Source: Vesta saturnalis
Taxonomy: Eukaryota > Arthropoda > Insecta > Coleoptera > Lampyridae
DNA: 64,000 nt
Assembly: GCA_036346205.1 (NCBI GenBank)
Contig: JARFJB010001495.1
Span: 1,651,001-1,715,000 of the forward strand
Direction of reading: 5' to 3'
Positions 10,179-22,280 of this stretch are shown one piece after another (position 1 is the first letter of the stretch; each line of letters starts with the position of its first letter). Under the pieces are notes generated by a model. The model was not told the origin of the DNA. It worked only from the letters and a program-made list of their open reading frames with translations, and made no database searches. The translations under genes were made by a program, and so were the position numbers.

Positions 10179-13100
10179 TTAATGTTCTAATTCTGCACAC
10201 ATGTCGTTTTCAATTGATAACAAGTCAAATGAACTAACCTATATTGTGACATACTTGTTCTCAAATAAGTTTTCATTAATTTTTACTTTGAAAAAAACCG
10301 CTCACCGCTGGCCACACTAACAGGTAACGTAAGAAGTATTCTTAAAACAATTGAAAAATTAGGGAAGGACAAGTTATTAGACACAGTATAATTAAGGGAC
10401 TTTCAATATTTAAATTATAAAAAATATCCCGGAAAACACTCAACTCGCTATTCGTCACAATTTTTTCGTAACTCTTCATTGTTTATTTCACGTCATATAT
10501 AGAGAAAACTGAAATTGTCGTAAAGTGTTTTTAGTTGTTCAAAACGTTGCAACGTTTGGAAGTGTATTAAACACGTTCGCCCTAAACTTATCTTTTGGAC
10601 GTTAGAAAATAGTGGTTGAATGGTATAAGATATATAAAGAGTGTTTTAATAATATAATAAGTAAAGAAATAAGTGTAAAAATGTTCTCGTAACAAATCGT
10701 TAAACTAACTCGAGATACAAACCATTCACCACAAATAATGCCTTTGACTCAGTCGGTAAATTAAAGTAGGACCGATTCAATCGTTTGATTTGCTAAATTA
10801 CCACAAATTTATGCTGTGTTATTTTCGCTTAACATAAAGAATAAAAATGCAATGTAACACTAATAAAATGATCTCGGACGCCAAGTTATTTTTAATAATG
10901 CTCGGAATAATTAAACCGAATTTTACAATAAAAATTTTATCAAAATATAAAAAATAAAAAAATATACAGACTGTTTATTAAAAGTTAAAATGATAGGGTT
11001 AAATAAAATATATCTTAAAAATAGCCTTAAATTACTAAAAAATCATTAAACATGGTACCCTGGTATTATAAAAAATAATGCAGAAATGCAAACCAAGGTG
11101 ACGTAATCCTTGTGTCAATGTTGCGCAATATATTGCAATAACAATGCTTTTATGTTGTCAACCACACTCAAACTGGAATTTTATTTCTTGTAAACTTGTC
11201 TTCTTGAAATTGAATAATCCGTTTATTGCATTTTCTTGAATTTTTGAATGCAAAAATTGCAATTGTAAAATCAATTATAATTAAAGTAGAAAAGTAATTG
11301 TAATATAAGTGTAAATCAAAGTAAAAATAAAAGAAAAGAAAGTGCCTGCAAAGAGCAAATGTTTTAATTTTTTGTATAATGCGTTAAAAGATCTCTTACC
11401 ATTAAATCAATGGCACTTTCACAAAATTTAGGCGGAAGCCCAAAAAATTGCTACCCTTAAGAAGATATGCACTTAAGTTACACCAAAATGCAAATTAAGT
11501 TGCCTACCTCACAGCTATAATGCAAAAATAATTAATTTTTTTTCTTATATTTACAACTGAATGAACGAAAGACCTAAATTACGGTATATTTTAATACAAC
11601 TCAAAATGGGTTGTTACAACGTTTCTTCATGATGCTCGTAGTCAAATTGTCTGGTCTTTTTCCGTTGCCGAACTTCCGTAACTGATTTGTATTCTTAAAT
11701 TATTATAAGTTTTTGTTATGAACGAATAAGTTCAAAAGTAAATATGTAATTAAAAATTATTATTAATTAATAATAAATTAAAAGTTTACCTACGCCCCGT
11801 ACTTTGCTGGAGTACCGCGCAGATGGTTAGCACGGTATTCTAGTACAGGTCGTAGGTTCACATCCTACTCGAGGTAAACTTTTTATTTATGTATTTAATA
11901 AAATTAATAATAATTTTTGATTTAAATTCTTGTTCTCCATCAACCTCTTCACTTGATTCTTAGCTGTTTTTAAAAACTCCTCGAAAAGTGTCTGATCTAT
12001 ACTCTTGTAAGAATAATTTTAGGTTTCCAATGGATGTTAAAGCAAGCGTGATATTCATATTTTCGTCTTGAAGCATTTTACTAACAGGGTTAATCCTGTT
12101 AAGTATATCATGCCAAGTTATCAGAGAACAAATGAATTTGTAATCCTTTGTTTTAGCACAGATCGTTTGTGTTTCGTGCTGAGTTTCCTGTCATCGTAAA
12201 TATCTCCTAATTGATATTGTACAGGACGGATGGCATTTATTCTACTTTCCCATCGCGTTTCTGAACGCTATTTCAATGTTAAATTATTTATGAATTTTAA
12301 AAGAACGGCCCAACGTTTAGTAGAAGTTGAAAAAACATTTCCTACATAATTACAAAAAAACTAATTGTATCTGAATTGACTCTGGCAGCATCGTTAATTC
12401 TCCATTTTGCTTTCGTCCGGACTGCAGTCTAAGAATATGGAATAATATTTACATTTTGGAATAGCTAATAGGATTGAATTCCTGATGGCGTTACTCAAGA
12501 TTTGCAAAATTTCATTTTGACTATCCTTGCTCAAATAGTGTACTCTATTTTTTTGTTGTCAAGTCCTTCCACATGACTCTTCATAACAGGATCAAATTTC
12601 GCGAACAATTCAACTAATTTTAGAAAATTACCGTTATTGTTTTCATATAATTTTTCACTAGAACCACGGAATGCTAAATTTTGAACACTAAGAAATTTTA
12701 TAATTTCAACGAAACGTTGTAATACACTCATCCAATGTTTTTTCTCAATTTGCAACAGGCTTTGAGTATTATGAATCGATAGTAGTTTTATGTTTTAAAT
12801 TTGTATTACGGTTAATCCATTTTAAGAAATTCTTCATGTGAGTTAAACTGGTCTCATGTGTATGTAAAGTTTTACTTAAATTTCTCCAGTCGTTATAACC
12901 GTGTATGAAACTGCTTGACTCAGTAAGTGCGAAAAGTTTGCAACGAAAGAAAAACCAGAATTGAGATTTTCATGATAAACGACCTATGTTCTTGGCCCTA
13001 TCTCTCCATGTTCCATTTAAATTTACGACCACAGTTATCTCTGGGATAAATTAAATTTTTATTTTGAATTTCAAACAAAACAACTCGTAATTTTTCATCA

Positions 13101-13434
13101 ATATTTCCCCATTCAGCCGGATCTTTCAAATTTACCGTGTTAGATTCGTGATCAACTACACTCGAATCCTTTCCCAACAACTGATTCTCATTTTCACTTA
13201 GATCCGTAATTAGAGTTGAAATACTATCTGCTCGAGAATGACGCTCGTGATGGCGTGCACGGTTCGATTTTTGATGAATCGAGTTTTGAATCAGAATCAC
13301 AATATCTTACAATTTTGATGAATGTATGAAGAATATGAAGAACCCCAGATTGTTTTTTTAATTTCTGCCTCTGTTGCAACTTGGTACATACGATTTTTGA
13401 CACCAGATAGTTTTCTTTTAACGTTTGCTTCCAT
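10179..13434 (-). pseudogene. Decayed hAT transposase, zinc finger MYM-type 1-like (DUF4371/hAT dimer)
   Basis: Reading the minus strand from the ATG at 13434: a basic N-terminus KRKLSGVKNRMYQ; the TTF-type zinc-finger region DPAEWGNIDEKLR, then PRDNCGRKFKWN and W-F-F-F-R-C-K-L-F; a DUF4371 block LKLVELFAKFDPVMKSHVEG (about 12.58-12.64 kb); the middle domain with LTLK.RSETRWESRINAIRP (about 12.24 kb); a basic segment RQRKKTRQFDYE (about 11.65 kb); and the C-terminal dimerisation domain RILLTLPVSVASGERFFSK (about 10.28-10.34 kb), ending ENDMCAELEH with a stop at 10179. Many frameshifts and stops, and one inserted repeat, break it. Most stretches are recognisable in the order expected for the family, a nuclear cut-and-paste transposase and the ancestor of vertebrate ZMYM1. 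Confidence 0.8.
11702..11921 (+). mobile_element. tRNA-palindrome element, internally deleted copy
   Basis: It is flanked by a 7-bp direct duplication TTAAATT (11695-11701 and 11922-11928). It starts ATTATAAGTTTTTGTTATG and ends AATAATAATTTTTGAT like the other copies of the family. The left, inverted tRNA-like half is reduced to its anticodon-arm region (about 11787-11820) and is fused directly to the right half, which keeps the D-loop through the 3' end (11821-11876). Joining the flanks on one TTAAATT reconnects the hAT transposase segments DGEQEF and EYKSVTEVRQRKK, apart from a frame difference. Confidence 0.75.
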
Positions 13435-13557
13435 TTTTATTAAGTCAATGAGTTTTACGCTTACGCTACACTCCCCTAGGTAGGAGCATCGGTCTTAGTA
13501 GATTTTCTAAGTATAATGCAACTTTCAAGTCTTCGAAATGCCGCGTGCCGCCCCTTG

Positions 13558-15058
13558 AATGAAAAAAAAAACACAAAGTGTTAAAACTGATCTTCAGCTT
13601 CAATTATATCAACCACTTGAAATTAAATCAATCAGTCCGCTATAAAATATGCTCCAATTCAATAAACTAATGCATTAACTCATCAACCTTTAAAAGTTAC
13701 GTTATAATTCAAAAAATCTATATCTTTCGAACGTAATTCCTTTACTCCAAATAAACGCAAACACATTGACGTTAATTCAATGGCTCAATGTCATAAAAAA
13801 CAAACAATTAAAATGTGCGTAAATCTAGTGCTGTATAATAAATGGGTTTACATTAAAAAAAAACACAAGTACATTAACTTAACGATATGTACCACCATCC
13901 AGATGTCAACACAATTGTTACATTAATCATATCTTTCTACTTAAATTAAATCACGTAGTTTACCTAACAGACGATGATACTAGCTAGTTTCAACGTCGGC
14001 CTTTACTAAAAATTACTGTAATCATTATTCGTGAGCCAAAATAACAAATAAATTACGTTCTCCTTGTAACGCATTCGACACATATAATTTCGATACAAAC
14101 TCATCAGTATAACAAATAAAAAGAAACACTCGAATAAATTTGGATCATAACACGGATGAATACCCTTGTAATAAAATTTAAACAATATAATAATAAGACG
14201 TTAATTTCAAATTCAACCGTTCGTACATACAAAAAAATGTACGTAACTACATATTTTTAATTTCGAAAACAATTCTGCTAAAGGTAACTTACATGTATAT
14301 GTAATGTGAAGATTAGGTTCTTGAACTACTTCGCTTGAATAAAAGGTCACTTTTTAGAATATGTTCAAAATTGAAATTTCGTGGTGCTTAAAGCGCAACT
14401 TTTATGAGTAATCTAAAAATGGAACCAGAGTGATCAGCTAGAGACGTAGATAATAAAGTTTACAACTAGTAACAACTAACATTTTGGGTTGATAATTTAT
14501 TACTACCTACTTACAAGTCGCCACAAATATCTTTGCGGGTGCGATTACTGATTAGTAGTACTTGCGTACATGGGGAAGTGAGATCGCATTCGGATAAAAG
14601 GAAATAACATGTACGCGTTCTAAAAAAAGATGTGTTTGTTTTTCATTTTCATTGCCAAAAGACCATAATATTGAAAGTTGTTTAGAATAGGAATAATGTA
14701 CCTAAATGCTTAATGTAAATTAAGAAAAGGATATGTGTTAATATGTATTTCTTGCACTGTTTTCAGTACGACGGACTTGTGAAAAATACGCTCCGTCAAC
14801 ACTACCGTGGCAACGGCTAGTGCGCATTAATTGCCTCGAGAAACTCATTCGAAAAGATATTTATGGTTGTGGCGACCTGTACGATCTTTTATCTTATTGT
14901 ACTTAGTCGTATTTGCCGGTTTTCTCCATCGCATATTTGACCATACCGAGACTCGAGTATATTATTAATTTTCATTTTTGAAATTCGATCCAAAATATAA
15001 AGCTCGATTGAAATCCACTCAGCAGTATGACTGAAATTTTGATCATAAGGTAAACATA
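13558..15058. other. Intergenic, no gene seen
   Basis: AT-rich sequence with no recognisable coding region or repeat boundary. Confidence 0.5.
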
Positions 15059-15206
15059 AACACACACGCACGAACGTACGCACGCACGTACGTACGCACG
15101 CACGTAAGTACGCACGTACGCACGCACGTACGTACGCACGTACGCACGCACGTACGTACGCACGCACGTACGCACGCACGCGCGCGCGCTCGCACGCGCG
15201 CACAGG
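15059..15206. repeat. (ACGC/ACGT)n tetranucleotide microsatellite
   Basis: About 150 bp alternating CGCA and CGTA units, ending in a CGCGCG run. Open frames through it give only Arg/Ala/Val/Tyr repeats and are not genes. Confidence 0.9.
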
Positions 15207-15479
15207 CTCATGCTCACAGTCACTCCACGCGCACATCAGAAACAAGTTGGTGTCAAATGTCCTAAAATGCTACGAAACGTAAAGAAAAGCAAAAAAATTG
15301 AGGCTAAACTAATACATTCCTCATATATCACACGCATATGCTTATGCATAGGTCGTCTTATTAAATATTTTAATACGGTTACTTAATGTCAAAGTGTAGG
15401 TAATTTTTTACTTTCTTATTTAATTACATTCTAACCTACATGTACAGGTGGGTAAAAAAGGTTATGCAATCCACATTTG

Positions 15480-16520
15480 TTCCACTATAGCTAAATCGAC
15501 TTATTACCTCAGTTTACGACGTTTGACTAAGTTTTGGTAATGTACGTGTACCCGTGGGCGGTTGCGTGTGTGTATGAACTTGGGTGTGGGTGTAGGGGCG
15601 GAGGATGTGCGTGATTTTGTGCGTGTATATACGTGCTTGCGTGTGCGTCTCTAAATCTTTCAACCGTGATATCTTAAAAACTTTAATAGCATTTGCATTC
15701 AAATGTTATATACTTATTTATTTCCTAAAAGTCTAGACCCCAGTAATTTATGATTATGGTTGATTTGTGTGGTAAGGTGAAGTGGGATAAACTTGATAAG
15801 TAATTGTATTCATGTTTAACACAAATATTTAATACCTAGTTTTCTAGATACCTGTGATTCTTGGTGGTGTTAGAATTGCTGCGTAGAGTAAGAAATGTTA
15901 ATATCGTATGGGTGTGTGCGTTGATGCGAGTGCGCGTGCGTGCGTAGGGGTGTATGTGTGCATTCCGGCGCTCGGGCAGGCGTGCGTGTGTGTGTATGTT
16001 AGGTGTGAGTGTGGCTTGCATGTGTGTCTTTAAATCTTTGATTCGCGATATCTTAAAAACTTGAATGTGCATTCAAATTTTATACACGTATTTAAGACCT
16101 AAAGGTCTAGACCCCAGTAACTTGTGTTGGATTTGTGGTGTAAGGTGTAAGGTAAATATGGTTTTAATTCCGCCGCGATACCTGAAAAACTTGAAGTTAT
16201 TGTATTTAAGTTTAACACAAGTATCAACACTTAATTGTCTGGATACCTGTGATTCTTGGTAGTAGTTGAACTGTTTGGTAGAGCAAAAAGGGTTTATATA
16301 ATTTTCCTTTGGCCGAAATAGCACGAAACTTAAATAGCGATTGTATTTAAATTTGATATACGTGTTAAACACGTAAATGTCTTGATCCCAGTGATACCAG
16401 GTGGTGGAACTGCGAGATAAGAAACATGGTATATTTTTTTTCTTTTGTTCACAATAAAACAAAAGCCTAAAAAGAGCGGTGCATTTAAATTTGACATAAG
16501 TACTCGATTGAATCGACTCA
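15480..16520. repeat. Degenerate tandem repeat with GT-rich inserts
   Basis: A unit of roughly 160-170 bp recurs about five or six times. Its markers are GATATCTTAAAAACTT, ATTTAAGTTTAACACAAGTAT, CTAGACCCCAGTAA or CTGGATACCTGTGATTCTTG, then GGTGGTG and a GTAAG-rich end. Two copies are followed by long GTGTGCGTGTG tracts (about 15550-15650 and 15905-16030). Copies have diverged strongly. It looks like an old satellite or minisatellite fragment without coding potential. Confidence 0.65.
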
Positions 16521-17840
16521 AATAACAGATGGTAGGAAAGTTTTTCGAGTCCGTGAACTCAATTTTTTTTACTATTGGTACAAATAACTATTTAATTTTT
16601 TCTTTTTGCCGTTTTAGTTTTTGTTTTATTGTTTTTTACTGTTAAACCATTTTGTCTTGATTTTGCATGTGTACTGTTTCAAAAATACGATATGAAGTAA
16701 TATTTCTTCGTGTACTGATTATCTAAGTATTAATGACTACAACATATGAATATAACTCATTCATAAAAACATTGAATACTGCTTCAGTAAACCATTGAAT
16801 GAAAAAATCAATGTGTTATTTAGCGTTTCTAAGTATAAATACGTTTAATTTTGCATACTCCTATACTATACACACATCGATTAGCGCTTTGCGGTTGGGT
16901 AACTTCTACGACTCTGAAGTTGCGGATTTAATGAATCAACGGTATATAGTATGTGCGTACAGTTATGCGTTAATCCTGTTTTAAGTGAGAATTCGGTATT
17001 CCACAAAAAAAACTAATAAAGATATATAATACTTTTTTTTGCCTTGTAGGTGTGGTGGATCGTAGGTGTGGTGGATCAATGCTTTAATTTTATACATTTA
17101 CTTAAACGAAATTGAACTTTGATCATTAACCTTTAGCAATTTAGTTTAGGTTAGAAAATATTTGATCTGGTTTTTTTATGAAAATGAGATTAGGTTCTTT
17201 GGAATAACCTACTAATTCCCTTAAATTCGTGTATAAAGTTTGTGTAAAATCAAACCAGAAAACAACCTTTTACTTTATAAAGACGTTTTTGCAAACGTAA
17301 ATCGATCACTATCACAGATACTTTGGTTAAAACTTTGTTTAAAAGTTATAATCCCCTTTTAAGAAAATTACAAAATGTTTTTCCCCAATGACTAATTCAT
17401 ACGGTACTAACATTAATTCCGGTGTGTTTTGTTAAATGTTTGTTTTCTGTTATTCCTTCTTCATCGTTTTAATTAGTAACGTTTCGTGTCAATATGTGAA
17501 ATTAAAATTCAACAATGTTGAATAAGCATTCAATATATTCTTTCATTTTTACAGAGGAACGGCTGATAATCACTTGTCAATGTGTTATTAATTTTTTCTA
17601 CAACTATCACAAAATGATCACATTAACGTTTCAATTTCTGTTTCACGCATATGACAATTTTTTTTTGCCCACATGGCTATTTTATATTTTATTATTTAAC
17701 AATTATGATAAAGGAATACACTTGAGGACTTTTAATTAATAAATAATAATACGTTGGAAATTGAACAAAAAATAACTAAATTATTTATCCATTTTGTAAT
17801 GAATACTGATATTGATAATGCAGTGCAATCGGAACACTTA
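16521..17840. other. Intergenic; one short tandem duplication
   Basis: No gene is recognised. At about 17045-17078 a 16-bp unit (GTAGGTGTGGTGGATC) is duplicated in tandem. Confidence 0.5.
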
Positions 17841-18750
17841 TTAGCTTCGTACTAAATGATATTGCTGGTGTTGCGTTGTCGTTGCCGAGGGTATGCTTTC
17901 AACGTCATCGATGGTGGACGAGGGCGCCGAGTTTAATATTTTAATTGCAATTTCAATCTTATTATTTAGACAGTCTTCAACTTGTTTTAATGGTCAGAAA
18001 ATCTCCACCAGCATTGGTTAGAAGAGTTGTAGAAGACCTTCTGAAGCAATGGTTTGTGTAGTTTTTAGGGTTCTTTTTCTTCAAAAATGCAGCAATAAGA
18101 CTAGGTATTTCTCCAATTTTATTTATTGCTACGTTCTGATTTATACATTTGCATACTTCAGAAAAAGACGATTGCTCGTACTATGTAATGGTCGCAAACC
18201 TTTATATTTTGTATATATTTCAATGTATTCTAATATTGAAACCGTAAATGTGTGATCCCTGTGAGTTTTGGTATCGACAACTTTGACAATTAATGTGCGC
18301 CATGTAGTCACGTCATCTATTGTCATTTTTTTAGTTTTTGTCTGCGACAAGCACCATTTACTCCAAAAATGACAACTGTCTGCAAAGAAACAAACCTAAT
18401 ATCAGTACAGTAGTTTTTGTTAAAGAAACTTTTCACCTTCACCAACAAATAATTTTGACCGTGTGCTTCGATATCATCCTTTGTCAAAATAGCAGATTTT
18501 TTGCCACGATAGTCGACATTCTTACTTTTTAAGTAGATTTTCCCACGGTTTATATTTTCTTTCACACTTAATGTGCTCTTCAACCTTGAAAAAGTCGACC
18601 AAAGCGTAGATGGCTTTACTTGTCTCGATTTTATATCTTCTGTAATTCCTTTTACCCCCTTATCAAAGCAGCAGTCTTTAAATGTAGTATACGTTTTTTC
18701 AGAAAGCGCTTTGAATTTTTTGGCAATAAACTGTCAATCGCTGCTTTTGC
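17841..18750 (-). pseudogene. Crypton-like tyrosine recombinase relic
   Basis: On the minus strand: an N-terminal DNA-binding region with KPSTLWSTFSRLKSTLSVKE (about 18540-18610); KKSAILTKDDIEAH; the core V-V-I-F-G-V-N-G-A-C-R-R with the first catalytic Arg region (about 18350-18380); MTIDDVTTWRTLIVKVVDTK; and, after a frameshift, GEIPSLIAAFLKKKNPKNYT followed by NHCFRRSSTTLLTNAGGD, the H-x-x-R box. The segment that should follow, with the second conserved His/Trp and the catalytic Tyr, is missing: FLTIK runs straight into VEDCLNNK. The stop is at 17841. These proteins integrate circular DNA by strand exchange. The match to insect Crypton-type recombinases is from memory of the family. This copy cannot be active. 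Confidence 0.75.
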
Positions 18751-20660
18751 ATATACTCATTTTTTTGAAATTGTTTGTAAATTGCACCAACACCACCACA
18801 AACAAATTTGTGTGAACAAACATCCATTATTTCGGATGTTACATTATTTAAGCATTTGATTACTGCTGTTCCTATTATCTTCTTATTTAACGTTGTTCTC
18901 ATTATGTTATTTTCCTAAAGTAAATCACTTAATATTCAAAATTGTTGATGGTCACTCTTACTTAACACACATTTTTAGAATTTGGAACCACTGGTTACAG
19001 TTGGTAACATTGAATATTATTTAGTGAGTTTTTAAAAAGAACGTTTCTTCTTCCTGTTTCAAAAATTGGTGCAAGCCATGCTTTAATAACTAGAAGAATC
19101 AAATAATTTCTGGATTTATTTCATCCATCGACGAAAGTCGGATTTATATTTGTTCTTTAGTATAAGAAATGATTAATTGGTATTATTTATTTCTACGCAT
19201 TTTGCGGATATAAAAGGTTACTAAAGGGTTCAGGTATGCCTCTCTTCCTTTTTTGTTCCTATATTTAAAAATTTCGTTACTTTTAGCCATCACCACAGAT
19301 ATCTTGTAATTTAAAACTACCTACTTTAAAGAAAATACTTTAAATACCTCGATATCTAAACTTTGGTTACAAACATAGGTTTATCTCGGAATTTCTACTT
19401 TGTGAACCTTGTGAAGAGGTTCAACCTCCACTTCGACTTCGACTTTCACTTGTACGTTTATTTCTACTATTACTTTACTCTGGGGATAACTCAGATAACC
19501 ATAAATGTACTTTTACTCGTTCAATAACTATATACACAATTGGATAGATTGATAACTGCTTCTTACTTTTGGTGAAATGTCTCATTGGCCCGTAAGTGCC
19601 TTAATTAATAGTACTGAATATCACGAAGATCTGTAGCTAACTCCAACAAAAGGAATAATTCCACAGCTAAGTTAAACTATAATTATATACCTTTGTGTGC
19701 GAATGCAAATACACTTTTTAAATTCTGTAAATGTACAGCTTGCCTCACTTAAAATAATTTCACTTTAAAATTTAATATAGTTATCTATTCAATATATCAA
19801 TATTACATATTACACCATTTCAATTTATTCATTCTTTTTGTAAACATAGGTTATCTACAGGTAAATGCATTTATCGATGAGCTCTATGTATTATTGTTGT
19901 CTTATTAACTATATAATGTTATAATATTCTCATTGGGAGACTAATGTATAATTGACTGCTATTGTTTAACTAATTTATTATTTGGTTTTTATTATTGTGC
20001 ATTGTACAATATATTTAAATGTTTTGTCGGGTCGCCTGTGCATTTTAATTAGCAATGGCAATTTTGATGCTACAAATGTAATTCTTCTTTTACTAAAAAG
20101 ATATTATAAACTCAAACTTCATTAGCTTGGGATCATCCTAATTTAATTTAACTTGACCTGTATGTTACATGCTTCATTTCATTGTTTTTTTTAATTATAA
20201 TTACAGTGAATTACTGTAGTACTACCTTTTTAATTTAAACAAAGGATATTATTGTAATGAAAGTTTTCGGTACTAGTTTGTCGATTATTACTATTTATAT
20301 AAAATTTGTGTATGTATAACCTTTCTTTTACTGGAAACCTATCGAACTACTTATCTCATTGTATAATTACTTCTCCGTGTTGTGAGTTACCTTTCCTGTT
20401 TCGAGTTTTGAGGAAAGGGCTCTTTTTTTGTATGTTACTTAAAAACTCGTGGCGTCCAAATTTTTGTCCTTCGTTCTACACATATATCTTTCTTTCCTTT
20501 CTCTCTCGGACTTCAATGTTCCCCACGCATCCAAGTGCCCTCTAGGTGCTAGTGGAGGTGACCTTCTCCTTTCTATTCCTATTTCCTTTTTTTTTGCATG
20601 CCTGCTCAACAGCGGTGCACGTTACAAATTCGCAACATTGAGACTATATTTTTTGTTAAT
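18751..20660. other. Intergenic, no gene seen
   Basis: The first 150 bp may belong to the Crypton relic (minus-strand fragment with SEIMDVCSHKF) but this is unclear. The rest is AT-rich without recognisable features. Confidence 0.45.
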
Positions 20661-20663
20661 ATA

Positions 20664-22280
20664 CAGAGTGGACCCAAAGTCTGGAAAAGGCCAATTATCT
20701 CGTAAATTGTTAGTTCGAATTGTACAAAATTTGGGATAAACCTAGATATAACATTTTAAATGTTGCCAGATTTGCCGTTTCTGTGATATTTTTAGTCACT
20801 TTGGTTTTTTAAATACATCACCCTGTATATGCAGTGATTATTGGAATCTCTTCTTCAATACCAGTTCAACCATATGTCACACTTATGATTTTATGTAGTC
20901 TGGAAGGTCCTAAATACATAAAACAGAAGTCTGACAAGGCCTAACTGTCTCAATAAATTTTTTAATACAAACTGCTTACAACTATATTAAAACGTAACAA
21001 TTGAAAGATTACAACATTTTTAACACAATGATTACTTAACCAAGTGTTCAAAATGTGCTCCATTTGTGAGTTGGCAGTACCCTAATCAATGGTAGAATGC
21101 GTCTACCACATTTCTCCATGATTGTCTAGAAAATAATCGAGATTCATCGATAATTCGTCGCCTTAACTCTTCAAGAGTTGCTGGTTTAGTTTTGTAAACC
21201 GAATTTTTTAAGTATGTCCAATAAAAATAATCTTTAGGATTGAAATTAGGTGAACGTGGAGGCCATTCAATACTACCTCGTCTACCAATCCATGGCTCGG
21301 GAAATATATCATCTAAATAACACCGAACATTTACACCAAAATGAACTGGAGCTCCATCTTGCTGAAATCATATCTGATTAAAATTGGCTCCAAGCAATTT
21401 CATTTCTAAGTAACCTTTCGTACTTATATGCAGTTAAATTTCTTTCGGTAAAGAACGGCCAATTAACTGAGTACCCACTATACCTGACCATACATTTAAC
21501 TTTTGTGGTCTTTGAGTATGGTTTTAATGCATTCAGTGTGGATTTACGTCACTCCAGGACCTTAAATTATGCCGATTTACACTCCCACACAGTGTAAAGG
21601 TTGCTTCGTCGGAAAAACATATGTTATTAACGAAATTTCCGTCATTTTCAATTTTATCCATCATTACCTCAGTAAACTCTAATCTACGGTCCAAGTCATC
21701 TTCACTTAATTCCTGCAATAAATGAATTTTGTATGGTTGAAATTTATTGTTATGTAATACACGTAAGACTGGAGAATAACCTATACCATGTAATTGTGCA
21801 ACCCTGCGTGAAGATGTATGTGGATCGAAACTCTACATTATATCTAAAGTTTTGTTGTCATTTATGACTGTTTTTGGTCTACCTGATTGGTATCTATCTT
21901 TTACTCCTCCCGAATCCTCAAAGTGCTTTACAGTTTTTTGTACCGTCGCCTTATGGAATTGTTGAACAAGTTGGCTACTTCACTATAAGATCTTTTTCTC
22001 TCGCCGTTCTCTCTCATTAGAATAGTAATTCGTTCTTTTTCATTAACAACCATGTTAGAGAAGCAATTTATTTTGCAGAACTTGTCATAACAAATCAAAC
22101 TACTGTCAGCTTTATTTAATAATATAAAAGGTGAACAAATGTGAAAATCACAGCATTCTATATTTAAACATTAAATTTCTTCAAATCTACATATTTTGCA
22201 TTGTTTTGACAGTTGTTCGAATGATTTTTTGTCTCGGCCTAAAATGGCCCCTCGACAAAAAATTTCATTCTCGCCGTTAA
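20664..22280 (-). mobile_element. Mariner/IS630 element relic
   Basis: A left end CAGAGTGGACCCAAAGTCTG follows TA at 20662-20663. A second, related sequence (AAGTCTGACAAGGCCTAACT) occurs near 20923. The transposase is on the minus strand at 21032-22053. The matching right end cannot be found, so the right limit is a guess. A 162-bp unit at 20664-20825 is itself bounded by CAGAGTG and CACCCTG next to TA and could be a separate tiny element. Confidence 0.55.
21032..22053 (-). pseudogene. Decayed mariner/IS630 transposase, nearly full length
   Basis: It starts MVVNEKERITILM. A helix-turn-helix remnant (RSYSEVANLFN) follows, then LQELSEDDLDRRLEFTEVMM, the first catalytic block NNICFSDEATFTLCGSVNRH, the middle block QKLNVWSGIVGTQLIGRF, FQQDGAPVHF with the second Asp, and IEWPPRSPNFNPKDYFYW with the third. 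It ends GAHFEHLVK and a stop at 21032. A few stops and two frameshifts interrupt it. Its length, about 340 codons, matches the family. All three catalytic regions are still legible. Confidence 0.85.

Larger units (their letters stand above)
9864..13557 (-). mobile_element. hAT-type DNA transposon, ZMYM1-like
   Basis: The left end, CAGGGCCGGCGCCTGCCATT (9864 on), resembles the complement of the right end, CAAGGGGCGGCACGCGGCATT (from 13557 inward). Both look like CAGGG-type hAT ends. The transposase lies inside on the minus strand. No 8-bp target duplication is visible, so the exact ends are tentative. A tRNA-like repeat sits within it at 11702-11921. Confidence 0.6.

Noticed and set aside
14889..15245. 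118-codon Arg/Ala/Val-rich open frame
   Set aside because: Produced entirely by the ACGC/ACGT microsatellite; no start context or domain.
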